A DNA stretch of 64,000 bases from JBBSDP01 sp038240605 (GTDB lineage Bacteria > Planctomycetota > Phycisphaerae > Tepidisphaerales > Tepidisphaeraceae). The stretch lies in contig JBBSDP010000011.1 of assembly GCA_038240605.1 (NCBI GenBank), positions 1 to 64,000 on the forward strand, given 5' to 3'. The translations under genes were made by a program, and so were the position numbers. The notes under the pieces were generated by a model, which saw only the letters and a program-made list of their open reading frames with translations, had not been told where the DNA came from and did no database searches. Positions 1-8,461 of the stretch are shown here, in pieces (the first letter of the stretch is position 1; the number at the start of each line of letters is the position of its first letter).

Positions 1-1
1 C

Positions 2-67
2 GCCAGCTTCTACAATGACGCCTCCAAGCAGCAGTGGGTCGTCAAGCTCCAGTCGCACGATCCCTGA
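2..67 (+). CDS. 3' end of a gene cut by the window edge
   Basis: Frame 2 is open from the first base for 21 codons and ends at TGA 65-67; the tail reads ASFYNDASKQQWVVKLQSHD plus P. The codons are plausible for coding DNA, but the fragment is too short to assign a family. It is the only open frame here that ends cleanly before the repeat cluster at 124. A chance open frame cannot be excluded. Confidence 0.35.
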   Translation, partial: ASFYNDASKQQWVVKLQSHDP

Positions 68-123
68 TCAAAACCTGCGCTTCTCATGACACGCTGCGCT
101 GCCAACGGATCTAGCGGGCACCG

Positions 124-215
124 AATAAGGGGGTCACTCCTCCTTATAAATCTCAGAAGGAGGAGTGACCCCCTTATTCCTGTGCAGAAGGAGGAGTGAC
201 CCCCTTATTCCTGTG
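124..215. repeat. REP-like cluster: two tandem 31-bp units plus one inverted copy
   Basis: Two perfect 31-bp direct repeats lie head to tail at 154-184 and 185-215, each containing AAGGAGGAGTGACCCCCTT. An inverted copy of the 22-bp core sits at 124-145, so 124-145 and 157-178 form a 22-bp perfect stem with an 11-nt loop. Each unit is itself an imperfect palindrome (AAGGAGG, loop AGTGA, CCCCCTT). The rest of 68-327 holds no gene. The cluster lies between two rightward genes, so it could end transcription of the upstream one, or be a palindromic repeat of the REP/BIME kind. Confidence 0.75.
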
Positions 216-327
216 TGAGCGTCACAACTTCGCGACGGTTCGTAGCCGCTTGAAATGAGCGCTTGTATGATGCGGGGCAGGCCGCGGGTTGTCCTGCGCA
301 GTGCGTTGGCTCAAGGAGACGTGAGAG

Positions 328-1338
328 ATGGAAAGCAAAGTCGCACCGGATCAGATTCTGAAATTGGGTTTGGCGTTCTGGGGATCCAAGGCGCTGCTCA
401 GCGCGGTGGAGATCGGCCTGTTCACGGAACTGGGGCGCGGGCCGTTGACGCGAGATCAGCTCGCACAGCGCCTGCAACTTCATCCACGGTCGGCTGCCGA
501 TTTCCTCGACGCCCTGGTAGCGCTGGGCATGCTTCGCCGCACCGGTGACCTGTACGACAACACGCCGGAAACTGCGATGTTTCTGGATCGAAACAAGCCG
601 TCGTACGTCGGCGGCATCCTGGAGATGGCCAACGCCCGGCTCTATGGGTTTTGGGGCCATCTCCCCACCGCGTTGCGAACCGGCGAGTCGCAAAACGAGA
701 TCAAAGGTGGGGTGAACCTGTTCGAATCGCTCTACTCCGATCCGGATCGCCTTCGCCAGTTCCTCGCGTCGATGACGGGTTTGAGCCTGGGAGCGGCCAT
801 GGCGATCGCCGCCAAATTCCCCTGGCAGAAATATAAGACGTTCGTGGACATCGGCTGCGCGCAGGGCGGGTTGCCCGTGCAAATTGCCAAGGCACACCCT
901 CACCTGCAGGGAGCCGGGTATGACCTGCCGGTGGTGAAGCCGGTGTTCGAAGAGTACGCGCGATCGTTCGGGCTGGCCGAGCGGCTTCGTTTCGAGCCCG
1001 GCAACTTCATGACCGAGTCGTTGCCGACGGCTGACGTGCTGGTGATGGGCCACATCCTGCAAGACTGGGACCTGGATCAGAAGAAGATGCTGATCGCCAA
1101 GGCGCACGCCGCCCTACCGGCCGGCGGCGCGTTCATCGTGTTCGAAGGGATCATCGACGACGACCGAAGCACCAATGCGTTTGGCCTGCTGATGAGCCTG
1201 AACATGCTGATCGAGACGCCTGGCGGCTTCGACTACACGGGCGCGGACTGCTGCCGCTGGCTTCGGGAAGCCGGATTCCGGGAGACGCGCGTCGAGCACC
1301 TGGTCGGACCCGATTCGATGGTGATCGGGATCAAGTAG
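328..1338 (+). CDS. SAM-dependent O-methyltransferase-like protein (family 2)
   Basis: A 336-residue protein with the layout of plant/bacterial O-methyltransferases of family 2: an N-terminal winged-helix dimerisation region (about 10-90) and a Rossmann SAM-binding domain (about 165-335) with motif I VDIGCAQGG at 173-181. The start ATG follows AAGGAG at 313-318 with good spacing. Family members usually carry the catalytic base in HILHDW; here it reads HILQDW, with Gln245 where the His should be, so O-methyl transfer by the usual mechanism is doubtful. The substrate is unknown. It stands alone, convergent with the TPM gene downstream. Confidence 0.8.
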   Translation: MESKVAPDQILKLGLAFWGSKALLSAVEIGLFTELGRGPLTRDQLAQRLQLHPRSAADFLDALVALGMLRRTGDLYDNTPETAMFLDRNKPSYVGGILEMANARLYGFWGHLPTALRTGESQNEIKGGVNLFESLYSDPDRLRQFLASMTGLSLGAAMAIAAKFPWQKYKTFVDIGCAQGGLPVQIAKAHPHLQGAGYDLPVVKPVFEEYARSFGLAERLRFEPGNFMTESLPTADVLVMGHILQDWDLDQKKMLIAKAHAALPAGGAFIVFEGIIDDDRSTNAFGLLMSLNMLIETPGGFDYTGADCCRWLREAGFRETRVEHLVGPDSMVIGIK

Positions 1339-1401
1339 AGCAGAAGACGATCAGCGGCCCGGCGACGACGACGAACACATCACCAGGTGGCTGGCGTCGA
1401 A

Positions 1402-2505
1402 TTAGAAATCGCCACCGTCTGAAGAGCCGGAGTCCCCGCCTCCCCCGCCGCCGAAGTCGGCTCCGCCCCCCCCGCCGCCAGTGTCACCACCGCCTCCGCC
1501 GCCGAAGTCACCCCCTCCGCCGAAGTCGGCGCCACCACCGGACGGGCCGCTGCTGTCGAAGTCGGCGCCGGAACTGGATCCGGAAGTATCAACATCGGGC
1601 AATGCCGCCCCCGTATTGGGATCGTACCCACCTGCGGGCGGCGTCGACGTCCCGCCGCCATGACGGCCGGACAGCCAATCGTATCCCGCGCTTCCGAGGA
1701 CGCCGCCGAGCAGGCCACCCATCAGCCCGCGGCCGAAGCCGCCGCCACCGCCGCCGTATCCGCCCGGATAACCACCGCCCGGGTAACCGCCACCCTGATA
1801 GCCCGGCGGAGGCGGATAGCCGCCCGGCCCGCCGCCGTCCATCCTCGGTCGGCTGACGATGGCGCGGATCACGAGGAACACGACGACCAGTCCGCCGATC
1901 AGGCAAAGCCAACCCATGATGGGGAATCCACCGCCACTTCTCGCGCCACCGCCAGTACCGCCGCCAAAAACGGGCGGCGCCGTTGTGTTGCCAGCGGCGG
2001 CGCCGCGCGTTCCCAGATTGGCGTTGATCCGATCGCGCACGAAACTAGACGCATCGATGAGACCGCGGTCATACTCCTTGTTTCGAAAGGCGTCGCGGAA
2101 GACCTGGGTGAGTTGATCGCGATTCGCGAGCGTGAACGCCTTCTGTTGAGTCTTATTTCCGACCCACGATTGGACATGCCCGGGTTTCATGCAAATGAGG
2201 ACGTACACCCCATTGGCTCCCGTCTCTCGCGCCCGCTGATCCGCCCATTGGCTGAAGAACGCGTCTTTGCCCTTGGATTCAAGGTCGGCTTGTTGGTCTG
2301 CGGGAACTTCCGGGAAAGTTTCGACATTGAAATCCAAGCCGTGTCGCGCGCGAAGGTCGCGATTGATCTCGTCGGCCTGTCGGATCGCATCGGCGCTGAA
2401 GATGTGCGCAGGGTCGGCGACGTTTGGAGACGCGATGCGTGCCGGCAGGGCGAGCGTGACCGACAACAGTAGCAGCCACGGGAGCAGGAAGGTGATTCGT
2501 TTCAT
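1402..2505 (-). CDS. TPM-domain secreted/membrane protein with Gly-rich tail
   Basis: A 367-residue protein: signal peptide (MKRITFLLPWLLLLSVTLA), a TPM domain (about 30-155, the YgcG/Psb32 family), one membrane helix near 200-215 (IMGWLCLIGGLVVVFLVIRA), then a very Gly-rich tail with repeated FGGGG blocks and several Asp-Phe-Gly steps to the stop. I chose the ATG at 2505, which has GAGG just upstream and gives a clean signal peptide. A GTG at 2538 overlapping the previous stop could extend it by 11 residues. TPM proteins have been linked to membrane-protein repair and phosphatase activity, but the role here is unknown. Last gene of the thiL-tsaE-TPM-TPM run. Confidence 0.82.
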   Translation of the reverse strand: MKRITFLLPWLLLLSVTLALPARIASPNVADPAHIFSADAIRQADEINRDLRARHGLDFNVETFPEVPADQQADLESKGKDAFFSQWADQRARETGANGVYVLICMKPGHVQSWVGNKTQQKAFTLANRDQLTQVFRDAFRNKEYDRGLIDASSFVRDRINANLGTRGAAAGNTTAPPVFGGGTGGGARSGGGFPIMGWLCLIGGLVVVFLVIRAIVSRPRMDGGGPGGYPPPPGYQGGGYPGGGYPGGYGGGGGGFGRGLMGGLLGGVLGSAGYDWLSGRHGGGTSTPPAGGYDPNTGAALPDVDTSGSSSGADFDSSGPSGGGADFGGGGDFGGGGGGDTGGGGGGADFGGGGGGDSGSSDGGDF

Positions 2506-2534
2506 GGTAAACCTCGCAGAGGTTCCTCGTTGGT

Positions 2535-3107
2535 TCACGAAGCGGCCGGCGCTGTCGTCGGCCGGGTCGTCGGCGCAGTCGTCGCATCGCTCGCCGGGCC
2601 GGCGGGAGCGGTGCCCAGGTTCGCCCCAATTCGCCGATAGATCTCCTTCAGCCCTTCGATGAGCCCTTCGTCGACGTGCTTCTCACGAAATGCGGCGGCG
2701 ATCAATTTCACAACTTCGTCGCGATCCTTGAACGTGAATGCCTTGGTGTGGGTCTGATCGCCCGGCTCCAGTTGGAGGTGGCCCGGCTCGCGGCAGATCA
2801 GGATGAACACGCCGTTGACACCATAATGCCTGGCCCGCTCGCGCAGCCATTTTTCGAAGAAGGCGCGACGGTCCTGCTCGAACTGCGTGCGGAGCGATTC
2901 CGGCACAGACTCGAACGTTTCGACGACCACGTCCTTGCCGTACGCCTTCTGGACGTGCTCGAGGATGGCATCGGCCTGCTGAATCGTTTCGGGCTTGAAG
3001 AATTTGCCTCCGTCATGCACGCGCGTCTCAACTTCAGCGGCCGGGGCCGCCGCGATGAGAACGAGCAATGTCGGAAGCAGCAGCAGATATTTGCCAACGT
3101 GTCGCAT
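2535..3107 (-). CDS. TPM-domain exported protein (short paralog)
   Basis: A 190-residue exported protein: signal peptide (MRHVGKYLLLLPTLLVLIAA), one TPM domain (about 25-165) and a Thr-Ala-Pro tail (DATTAPTTRPTTAPAAS). It is a tandem paralog of the next gene: both have GVNGV(F)ILIC / GANGVYVLIC and end the domain with a GANLG / NANLG motif. It lacks the membrane helix and Gly-rich tail, so it is probably periplasmic. Start ATG 3107 is preceded by GGAGGT with short spacing; the frame is open further upstream but without a signal peptide. The next gene follows after a 29-bp gap. Confidence 0.8.
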   Translation of the reverse strand: MRHVGKYLLLLPTLLVLIAAAPAAEVETRVHDGGKFFKPETIQQADAILEHVQKAYGKDVVVETFESVPESLRTQFEQDRRAFFEKWLRERARHYGVNGVFILICREPGHLQLEPGDQTHTKAFTFKDRDEVVKLIAAAFREKHVDEGLIEGLKEIYRRIGANLGTAPAGPASDATTAPTTRPTTAPAAS

Positions 3108-3209
3108 CGCACCTCCATTCATTGGCGCTTCGGCAGCCAAGTCTAGCGGGCTCAAGCCGCTGGCAGCGCTATAAATCACAGCAAGAATTGGACCCAGCGG
3201 AGTTACGAA

Positions 3210-3662
3210 TTACGAATCCTTCAGGGAGATGCGGATCCGGCGCTCGGATTCACCCTCGGATTCAATCCGAACGTCGATCCGCTGGGGCGGGAGGAGCGAC
3301 GCGATGCGCTGCGGCCATTCCAGGATGACCACGCCTCCTTCTTCCAACAGCTCGGCGAACCCGATGGCCTCGAAATCCGCCGGGCCGCTGGTGCGGTAGG
3401 CATCGAGGTGAAAGACGGTCAACCGCGGGGTGCGATAGACGTTGATCAGGACGAACGTCGGGCTGGAGACCATCCGCGGGTCCGCGTCCAAACCCGCGAC
3501 CAGCCCGCGGACAAAGCAAGTCTTGCCTGCTCCCATCTCGCCATGGAGGGCGATGCACTCGCCACCCCGGAGCTGTCCCGCCAGTTCCGCGGCGAGCGCT
3601 TCCGTCTCCTCCGGCGAACGCGTCACTCGATCGCATGAGACGATCACAGCTCGTGCTCCCAT
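3210..3662 (-). CDS. tsaE: tRNA threonylcarbamoyladenosine biosynthesis ATPase TsaE
   Basis: A 150-residue P-loop ATPase of the usual TsaE length. Walker A is GEMGAGKT at 41-48, followed by the SSPTF motif and the EWPQRI motif near residue 112. TsaE acts with TsaB and TsaD to form the t6A modification on ANN-decoding tRNAs in the cytoplasm; tsaB and tsaD are not in this window. The start overlaps the end of thiL by 19 bp, which suggests co-translation. Confidence 0.93.
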   Translation of the reverse strand: MGARAVIVSCDRVTRSPEETEALAAELAGQLRGGECIALHGEMGAGKTCFVRGLVAGLDADPRMVSSPTFVLINVYRTPRLTVFHLDAYRTSGPADFEAIGFAELLEEGGVVILEWPQRIASLLPPQRIDVRIESEGESERRIRISLKDS

Positions 3663-4606
3663 CCGCCGGATGGGAACGGCTCCATCGACCCGTCGCCGCG
3701 CCGAAGGCGCAATTCCGCGCCAAGGGGGATGACCCCGATCAGTGTCAGACCGTTTGGGCGCAGGTCATCAGGGCTGGTGCATAGCAGTTCGTAATCCTCT
3801 CCGTCGCCTACCGCGCGCTGGAGCGCACTGCGCCGCGGATCGCGCGCCGCCCCGTCACGGGCGTCATCGTGGATGGGGATCGCATCGGCGTCGATGTCGG
3901 CTCCGACTCCGCTGCTTTGGCACAGGTTGCGCAGGTCCCGGGCGAGGCCGTCGCTCAGGTCAATCATCGCCGTCACGCGATGGGATCGCGCGATCGTTCG
4001 CGCCAGCTCGACGCGCGGCGTGAAGGTCATGTGTCGTCCGGCGTCGCTGCCGCCGAGGGAGCCGCTCACATAAACCCGATCGCCGGGTTGCGCCCCTGCC
4101 CTGCCGACAGGCTTGATGCCAGCGTTTCGGCCAAGGATTGTCACAGTCAAGGCGAGCGCGCCGTTCCACGAGCCGGTGTCACCGCCGACGATCGGGCAGT
4201 CAAACGGATCGGCCACCTCGCGCATCCCGAGGTAGATTTCTTGCGCGTAGTCGAGGCCGCAGCCACGCGGCAGGGCGGCGGTCGTCACCGCCGCGGCGGG
4301 CAGGCAAGCCATGGCGGCGCAGTCTGAGAGGTTGCGGTTCATCGCCTTTCGACCGATTGCCCGGGGCGAGTGAATGCGGGCGTCGAAGTGCACGCCGTCC
4401 AGAACCTGGTCGGCGCCGATCAGAAGCAGGTTAGCCGCGTTCCAGCGGAGGGCCGCCAGGTCATCGCCCACCGGCACGACCACCCCGCGGGAGCCGGCCG
4501 ATTGCGATCGCAACCAATCGATAAATTGAAGCTCACCCGACACGGGTGGGGATTGTAGAACGATCCCATCCACATCGCACGAAGAGGTGGGCGCCGCCCC
4601 CCCCAT
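3644..4606 (-). CDS. thiL: Thiamine-monophosphate kinase ThiL
   Basis: A 320-residue member of the ThiL/PurM fold, which phosphorylates thiamine monophosphate to the diphosphate. Recognisable blocks are VGDDLAAL near the N terminus, the GGDTGSW block, SGSLGGSDAG and IDLSDGLARDL. The start is uncertain: ATG 4606 has no Shine-Dalgarno and precedes 21 residues unlike the family, while the GTG at 4543 would give VSGELQFIDWLR, close to the usual ThiL N terminus. The downstream tsaE overlaps it. Thiamine diphosphate made here is the cofactor of SucA, encoded further right. Confidence 0.9.
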   Translation of the reverse strand: MGGAAPTSSCDVDGIVLQSPPVSGELQFIDWLRSQSAGSRGVVVPVGDDLAALRWNAANLLLIGADQVLDGVHFDARIHSPRAIGRKAMNRNLSDCAAMACLPAAAVTTAALPRGCGLDYAQEIYLGMREVADPFDCPIVGGDTGSWNGALALTVTILGRNAGIKPVGRAGAQPGDRVYVSGSLGGSDAGRHMTFTPRVELARTIARSHRVTAMIDLSDGLARDLRNLCQSSGVGADIDADAIPIHDDARDGAARDPRRSALQRAVGDGEDYELLCTSPDDLRPNGLTLIGVIPLGAELRLRRGDGSMEPFPSGGWEHEL

Positions 4607-4789
4607 CGCAACAAGAAAATTAAATTACAGGAATGGAGGAAGATGACACTGGCGCACCAGTGGCATACGTCAAAACCATCTGCCACACCGCAGATTTGAC
4701 TGACAGGTTGCGCGTCGCCTCCGTCTGATTCCTTACAGAATCAATAAGGCGCCCAATGGACCTTGGCACAGTGCGTAGGCCCAGACGGC

Positions 4790-5113
4790 CTACTGCCCGG
4801 GGCGAGATTCGCCCTGAGAATTGGAATTCAGCGGTGAGCCATCGTTCCGGTCAGACCCGGAGCGATCCTCTTCGGCGGATGGGCTGCGTCGACCGGCGGA
4901 GCTTTTTCCGCCGAGCCTTCCGATTCGGGACATGTGGTTGCGGTCCAGGCTGACCCGCTCTCCACCTTTTTTCCCGGCGGCCCGCGCCTCTTCGGAGGTG
5001 AACTCGTGCGCGGTCCCCTTAACGTGGGCCGCACGTCCACCTTTGCGCGCGATCTCCTTCTGTTTCTGCGCGTCCATTGAAGCAAAGCCACGATTTCGAG
5101 TGTTAGTTTGCAT
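4790..5113 (-). CDS. KGG-repeat (YciG/con-10-like) stress protein
   Basis: A 107-residue, very hydrophilic protein with three Gly-Gly repeat motifs, ARKGGRAAH, GKKGGERVS and GRLGGKSS, typical of the KGG/YciG 'stress-induced acidophilic repeat' family. The C-terminal third is disordered (Ser, Glu, Asp, Gly rich). ATG 5113 is chosen because GGGAG lies just upstream; a GTG two codons earlier is possible. Members are often induced in stationary phase or by stress, but no regulator site was identified with certainty here. Confidence 0.8.
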   Translation of the reverse strand: MQTNTRNRGFASMDAQKQKEIARKGGRAAHVKGTAHEFTSEEARAAGKKGGERVSLDRNHMSRIGRLGGKSSAGRRSPSAEEDRSGSDRNDGSPLNSNSQGESRPGQ

Positions 5114-5513
5114 CCTCACTCCCGGCAGAGAACCACGTGCCTCACAGCGGGGCGACTCTGCCCCGCGATACTGCTACGGCATCGAACATCTCCAGGGGCG
5201 ACCGTCTGAATTGCTGACGGAAAGTGCGGATCCCGAAGACGCATGACTTGTCTCATGCAACGCCGATACCACCGCACGTCCGATACTTTGTTCTTTCTCC
5301 TGCCATGCCAAACGGAATAGGCGCTTTAAAGGGTAGGCGCCTACCCCCATGTTTGTCCTTCCCAGCCTGAAAATCATGCGAATGGTCCGCCTCACTTGCC
5401 GATGTATTGGAGATTTTTCTCGCCGCCGGTGTGTGGACCGCGCGGCCCGCCTGTGAGCGCGGCCTCGCCATGGCGTGCAAATCAGCCGATCAGAACGAGG
5501 GAGAAGGGCACAT
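5114..5513. other. 400-bp intergenic region without a supported gene
   Basis: It lies between the KGG gene (leftward) and the acetyltransferase gene (rightward), so it must hold two divergent promoters. No protein-like frame is supported. The only ordered element seen is the 16-bp perfect palindrome at 5331-5346, listed separately. Confidence 0.5.
5331..5346. promoter_or_regulatory. Perfect 16-bp palindrome, operator-like
   Basis: GGGTAGGCGCCTACCC is a perfect inverted repeat with no loop, inside the divergent intergenic region. No run of T follows, so it is not an ordinary terminator. It could bind a dimeric regulator of the KGG gene or of the polysaccharide genes. The function is inferred from position and symmetry only. 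Confidence 0.35.
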
Positions 5514-6629
5514 ATGAATTTGAGCAAAGGGATTACGTTCGCGCGTGAATGCGCCTGGCCGAGGCTCGCGGCATGGTTGCCCCGGCGGGAGCGGCCGCCG
5601 GTGGACGTTTTTGCGCCGGGCGGTTTGCGCATGACCTGCTTTCGCGCCTGGCCGCACGAGCAGGCGACGCTCGCGAGCTGGCATGAGCTGGCATCGCGCT
5701 GCCAGACGGCGACCGCCTTCCACACGCCCGACTGGCAGTTGCCCCTCTTCCGCCAGGCCATGAGCGTGGGGAGCATGCGCCTGATCGGCGTGTTCAGCGG
5801 ATCGCGCGCGCTGGCGATCCTTCCATTGCAGCAGCGCGGCGGCAACTGCCTGGAGACGATCGGTTCGACGATCAGCGATTACCTGGATCCCCTGGTCGAT
5901 CCCGCACATGAGGAGACTGCCTGGCGCGCCATCTTCGAGATGCTGCGCTGCCTGCCGGATTGCGCGAACGGTTCGGTCGTCCTGCACAATGTGCGCGACG
6001 ACGCCGCCTGCCGATTCACGCTCGGTCGCATCGCGACGGATGAAGGATATGGACTGGAGGACGTGGTCACCGGCAACGTGGCCCGCGTCGCGCTGCCCGC
6101 GACCTGGGATGGTTACCTCGCATCGCTGAGCGCGCACGACCGCAAGGAGTGCCGGCGCAAGCTCCGCAAGGCCGAGACGCAGGCCGACGCGACGCTGGCC
6201 ACGTGCGACTCAGCCGATCAGGCGCCGGCTCGCCTCGAGCACGTCTTCCAGTGCATGGAATCGAGCGGCGGCTCCAAGGGGACCAAGTGCCGCTGGATCT
6301 ACCGGCGCGTCTTCGAATCCGCCAGCGACGGGTTGATGCGGCGCGGCATCATGCGCGTGCAGACCCTGCGCCTGGCTGGCAAGCCTGCCGCCGGCATCAT
6401 CAGCTTTCGCTCCGCCGTCGGCACGCTCGCCTGGGGCGCGGGGTATGACCCGGCGCAGTCGGCCTGGAGCCCGGGCGTCGTCAGCTTCGCGATGGCGATC
6501 CGCGATGCGATCAGCCGTGGCGAGCGAGTCTTCGATTTCCTTCGCGGGGAACAGCGTTACAAGTATGACCTGGGCGCCGTCGATCATCCCCTGCACCAAT
6601 TGACGCTTACGCCCCGGCGGGCGGCGTAA
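5514..6629 (+). CDS. CelD/BioF2-type GNAT acetyltransferase for polysaccharide synthesis
   Basis: A 371-residue protein of the BioF2/CelD-like family, with two GNAT-like halves. Signature stretches are AFHTPDWQLPLF, SDYLDPLVDP, the DRKECRRKLRKAE region, and the C-terminal FDFLRGEQRYKYDLG typical of these enzymes. Such proteins usually add acyl groups to exopolysaccharide or peptidoglycan precursors. ATG 5514 is chosen: it follows GAGGGAGAAGG. The flippase gene starts 4 bp after its stop, so the two are almost certainly co-transcribed. Acceptor and donor are unknown. Confidence 0.78.
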   Translation: MNLSKGITFARECAWPRLAAWLPRRERPPVDVFAPGGLRMTCFRAWPHEQATLASWHELASRCQTATAFHTPDWQLPLFRQAMSVGSMRLIGVFSGSRALAILPLQQRGGNCLETIGSTISDYLDPLVDPAHEETAWRAIFEMLRCLPDCANGSVVLHNVRDDAACRFTLGRIATDEGYGLEDVVTGNVARVALPATWDGYLASLSAHDRKECRRKLRKAETQADATLATCDSADQAPARLEHVFQCMESSGGSKGTKCRWIYRRVFESASDGLMRRGIMRVQTLRLAGKPAAGIISFRSAVGTLAWGAGYDPAQSAWSPGVVSFAMAIRDAISRGERVFDFLRGEQRYKYDLGAVDHPLHQLTLTPRRAA

Positions 6630-6633
6630 AAAA

Positions 6634-8001
6634 ATGACCAGCATCGCATCCACCCTCCAGCTCCCGCTCGTCGACCGGCATCGCGACACAACCCGTCGCT
6701 GTAGCGGGCGACTGCGTCGGGTGATCGGCTCCAGCGCCTTCTGGATGCTGTCGGACCAGGCGATCGCGAGCATCGGAAATTTCGCCACGATCAATCTCCT
6801 GGCGCGGAACCTTCCTCCGGCGCAATACGGCGGCCTCGGCCTGACGCTGGAGACAATGCTCTTCCTCAACAGCCTCCAGGCAGGACTCGTCATCTACCCT
6901 CTCACGCTCCGTGGAGCGGCGACGACGGAAGCCGGACGGCTCAAGCGGATGGCCACCTCCGCCCTGCTCTTCACGGTGATGCTGCTGCCGGTACTGGGAG
7001 CCGGGATGGCCTTTACGGCCCTTGCGAGTGGGCTGAGCGTCGCCACCGCGATGGTCGGCATCCTCGCGATGTTGCTCGGGCAACTTCAGGAAACGTTGCG
7101 GCGCGGCCTGATCGCCGACCGGCGGATTGCGCAATGTGTCGCGGGCGATTCGATCAGCTACCTGGGACAAGCCCTCGTGATCTCCCTGCTCGCGCGCGCC
7201 GGACATCTGTCGTTGATCGGCGCGTTTCTTGCGATCGGCCTGACCTCGGGTGCGGCGGCACTGCTTCAGTCATTCCAGATTGGCCTGGCCAGGGTCTCGC
7301 GCGCCGAGTTGTGGCAGCTTGCCATCGAAGGGTGGCGGGTCGGTCGGTGGATGCTGTTGTCGGGACTGACGTTGCTCGTCACGAGCCTCAGCTTCATGTG
7401 GACGCTGCGGTGGTTCCACGGGATCGAAGCCGTCGCCACGCTACTGGCCGTCATGATGCTGATGAAGCTGTGCAACCCCATCGTCTCGAGCATCGTGAGC
7501 CTGGTTGTCCCCGTCGTGTCGCGGGCAACTGACGCCGGCCGGGAGCCGGCGCGCGGCACACGGTTCGCGCTCCGTTATCTCGCGCTGGGGGGATGTCTGC
7601 TCGTCCCTTATTTCTCGCTTCTGGCGTGCTTCCCCACGGCGTGCCTGCGGATCGTGTTCGGGGCGGACTCACCTTACGTGGCCTGCGCCGGTCTGCTTCG
7701 CGCGGCGGCGATCAACGGCGCCATCGCGGCCGCGGCGGCGATTGCCTGCGCTTGGCTCTGCGGACTTGGACGCAGCCGTGCCAACTTCTTTGTCCAAGCC
7801 GGTCAATCCGCAGCCGTTCTGGCAATCGGCCTTCCCTTGACGATCTTCGGCGGACTGCCGGGACTGTTTCTTGGGGCGCGCGTGGGATACCTCACACAAT
7901 TGCTGGTCGCAGGCGGACTCATCTTGAATCTCCGACCCTCCACCTTCCGATTTCGACGCGGAGCCCGAATTTTGCAGCAACGCCCCTTCTCGAAGCCGTG
8001 A
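6634..8001 (+). CDS. Polysaccharide flippase-like membrane protein (paralog 1)
   Basis: A 455-residue protein of about 12 predicted membrane helices in the MATE-like/MOP flippase superfamily (Wzx type), expected to move lipid-linked glycans across the inner membrane. N-terminal landmark blocks are WMLSDQAIAS, YPLTLRGA and QETLRRGL. The same blocks recur in the genes at 15764-17134 and 49098-50498, which marks three paralogs in one window. It starts 4 bp after the acetyltransferase gene and is followed by a broken glycosyltransferase, so it was probably part of a larger cluster. Confidence 0.8.
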   Translation: MTSIASTLQLPLVDRHRDTTRRCSGRLRRVIGSSAFWMLSDQAIASIGNFATINLLARNLPPAQYGGLGLTLETMLFLNSLQAGLVIYPLTLRGAATTEAGRLKRMATSALLFTVMLLPVLGAGMAFTALASGLSVATAMVGILAMLLGQLQETLRRGLIADRRIAQCVAGDSISYLGQALVISLLARAGHLSLIGAFLAIGLTSGAAALLQSFQIGLARVSRAELWQLAIEGWRVGRWMLLSGLTLLVTSLSFMWTLRWFHGIEAVATLLAVMMLMKLCNPIVSSIVSLVVPVVSRATDAGREPARGTRFALRYLALGGCLLVPYFSLLACFPTACLRIVFGADSPYVACAGLLRAAAINGAIAAAAAIACAWLCGLGRSRANFFVQAGQSAAVLAIGLPLTIFGGLPGLFLGARVGYLTQLLVAGGLILNLRPSTFRFRRGARILQQRPFSKP

Positions 8002-8046
8002 CGTAGAATCAATTCGCAGGTACGCAATTGTCTCTCGAGATGGTGC

Positions 8047-8421
8047 TTCGGGATATTCGGTTTGGTCCGGCGTGCGTCGCTGCTTCGCACCGGCCTCCAG
8101 CGCTCCTACTACGGCGCGGACAAGGTCGTGCTCGCCGCACTTACGTTGATGGGCCGCTTCCAGGAGGTGCCGGAGGAATTGTTCCTGCGTCGATGCCATC
8201 CGGTTCAATCCACCAGCCTGCGATCGGCGGGGGCGCGGGCGAACTGGTCCAATCCAAAGAATCGCCACCGCATCGTCGTCCCCCAGCTCGAGTGTTTGCG
8301 CGGTTACGTGGAAGCGGTGAAAAACACGCCGCTGTTCGCCCCCGAGCGGATCGCCTGCACGTTCGTTTGGGGGCGCTATTTGCTTCAGCTCGCCAAGATC
8401 GGACTGATCCTGACGCATTGA
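8047..8421 (+). pseudogene. 5'-truncated family 2 glycosyltransferase
   Basis: The frame encodes only the C-terminal part of a GT2 enzyme: IFGLVRRASLLRTGLQ, YYGADKVVLAAL, GRFQEVPEELFLRR, then HPVQSTS and a tail. In intact relatives this block follows the GT-A catalytic domain with its DxD motif; that domain is missing. The homologous frame runs upstream past the only available start (TTG 8062), to about 8047, which argues for a remnant and not a short gene. It lies 45 bp after flippase 1, consistent with loss of most of the gene. Confidence 0.6.
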
Positions 8422-8461
8422 AAACGGGGCCGTGCCCACATGGGACGGCGTTATTATCAGA

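Noticed and set aside
205..1107. Leftward 300-codon frame opposite the O-methyltransferase gene
   Set aside because: It covers the repeat cluster and the complement of a gene with a clear SAM motif and Shine-Dalgarno.
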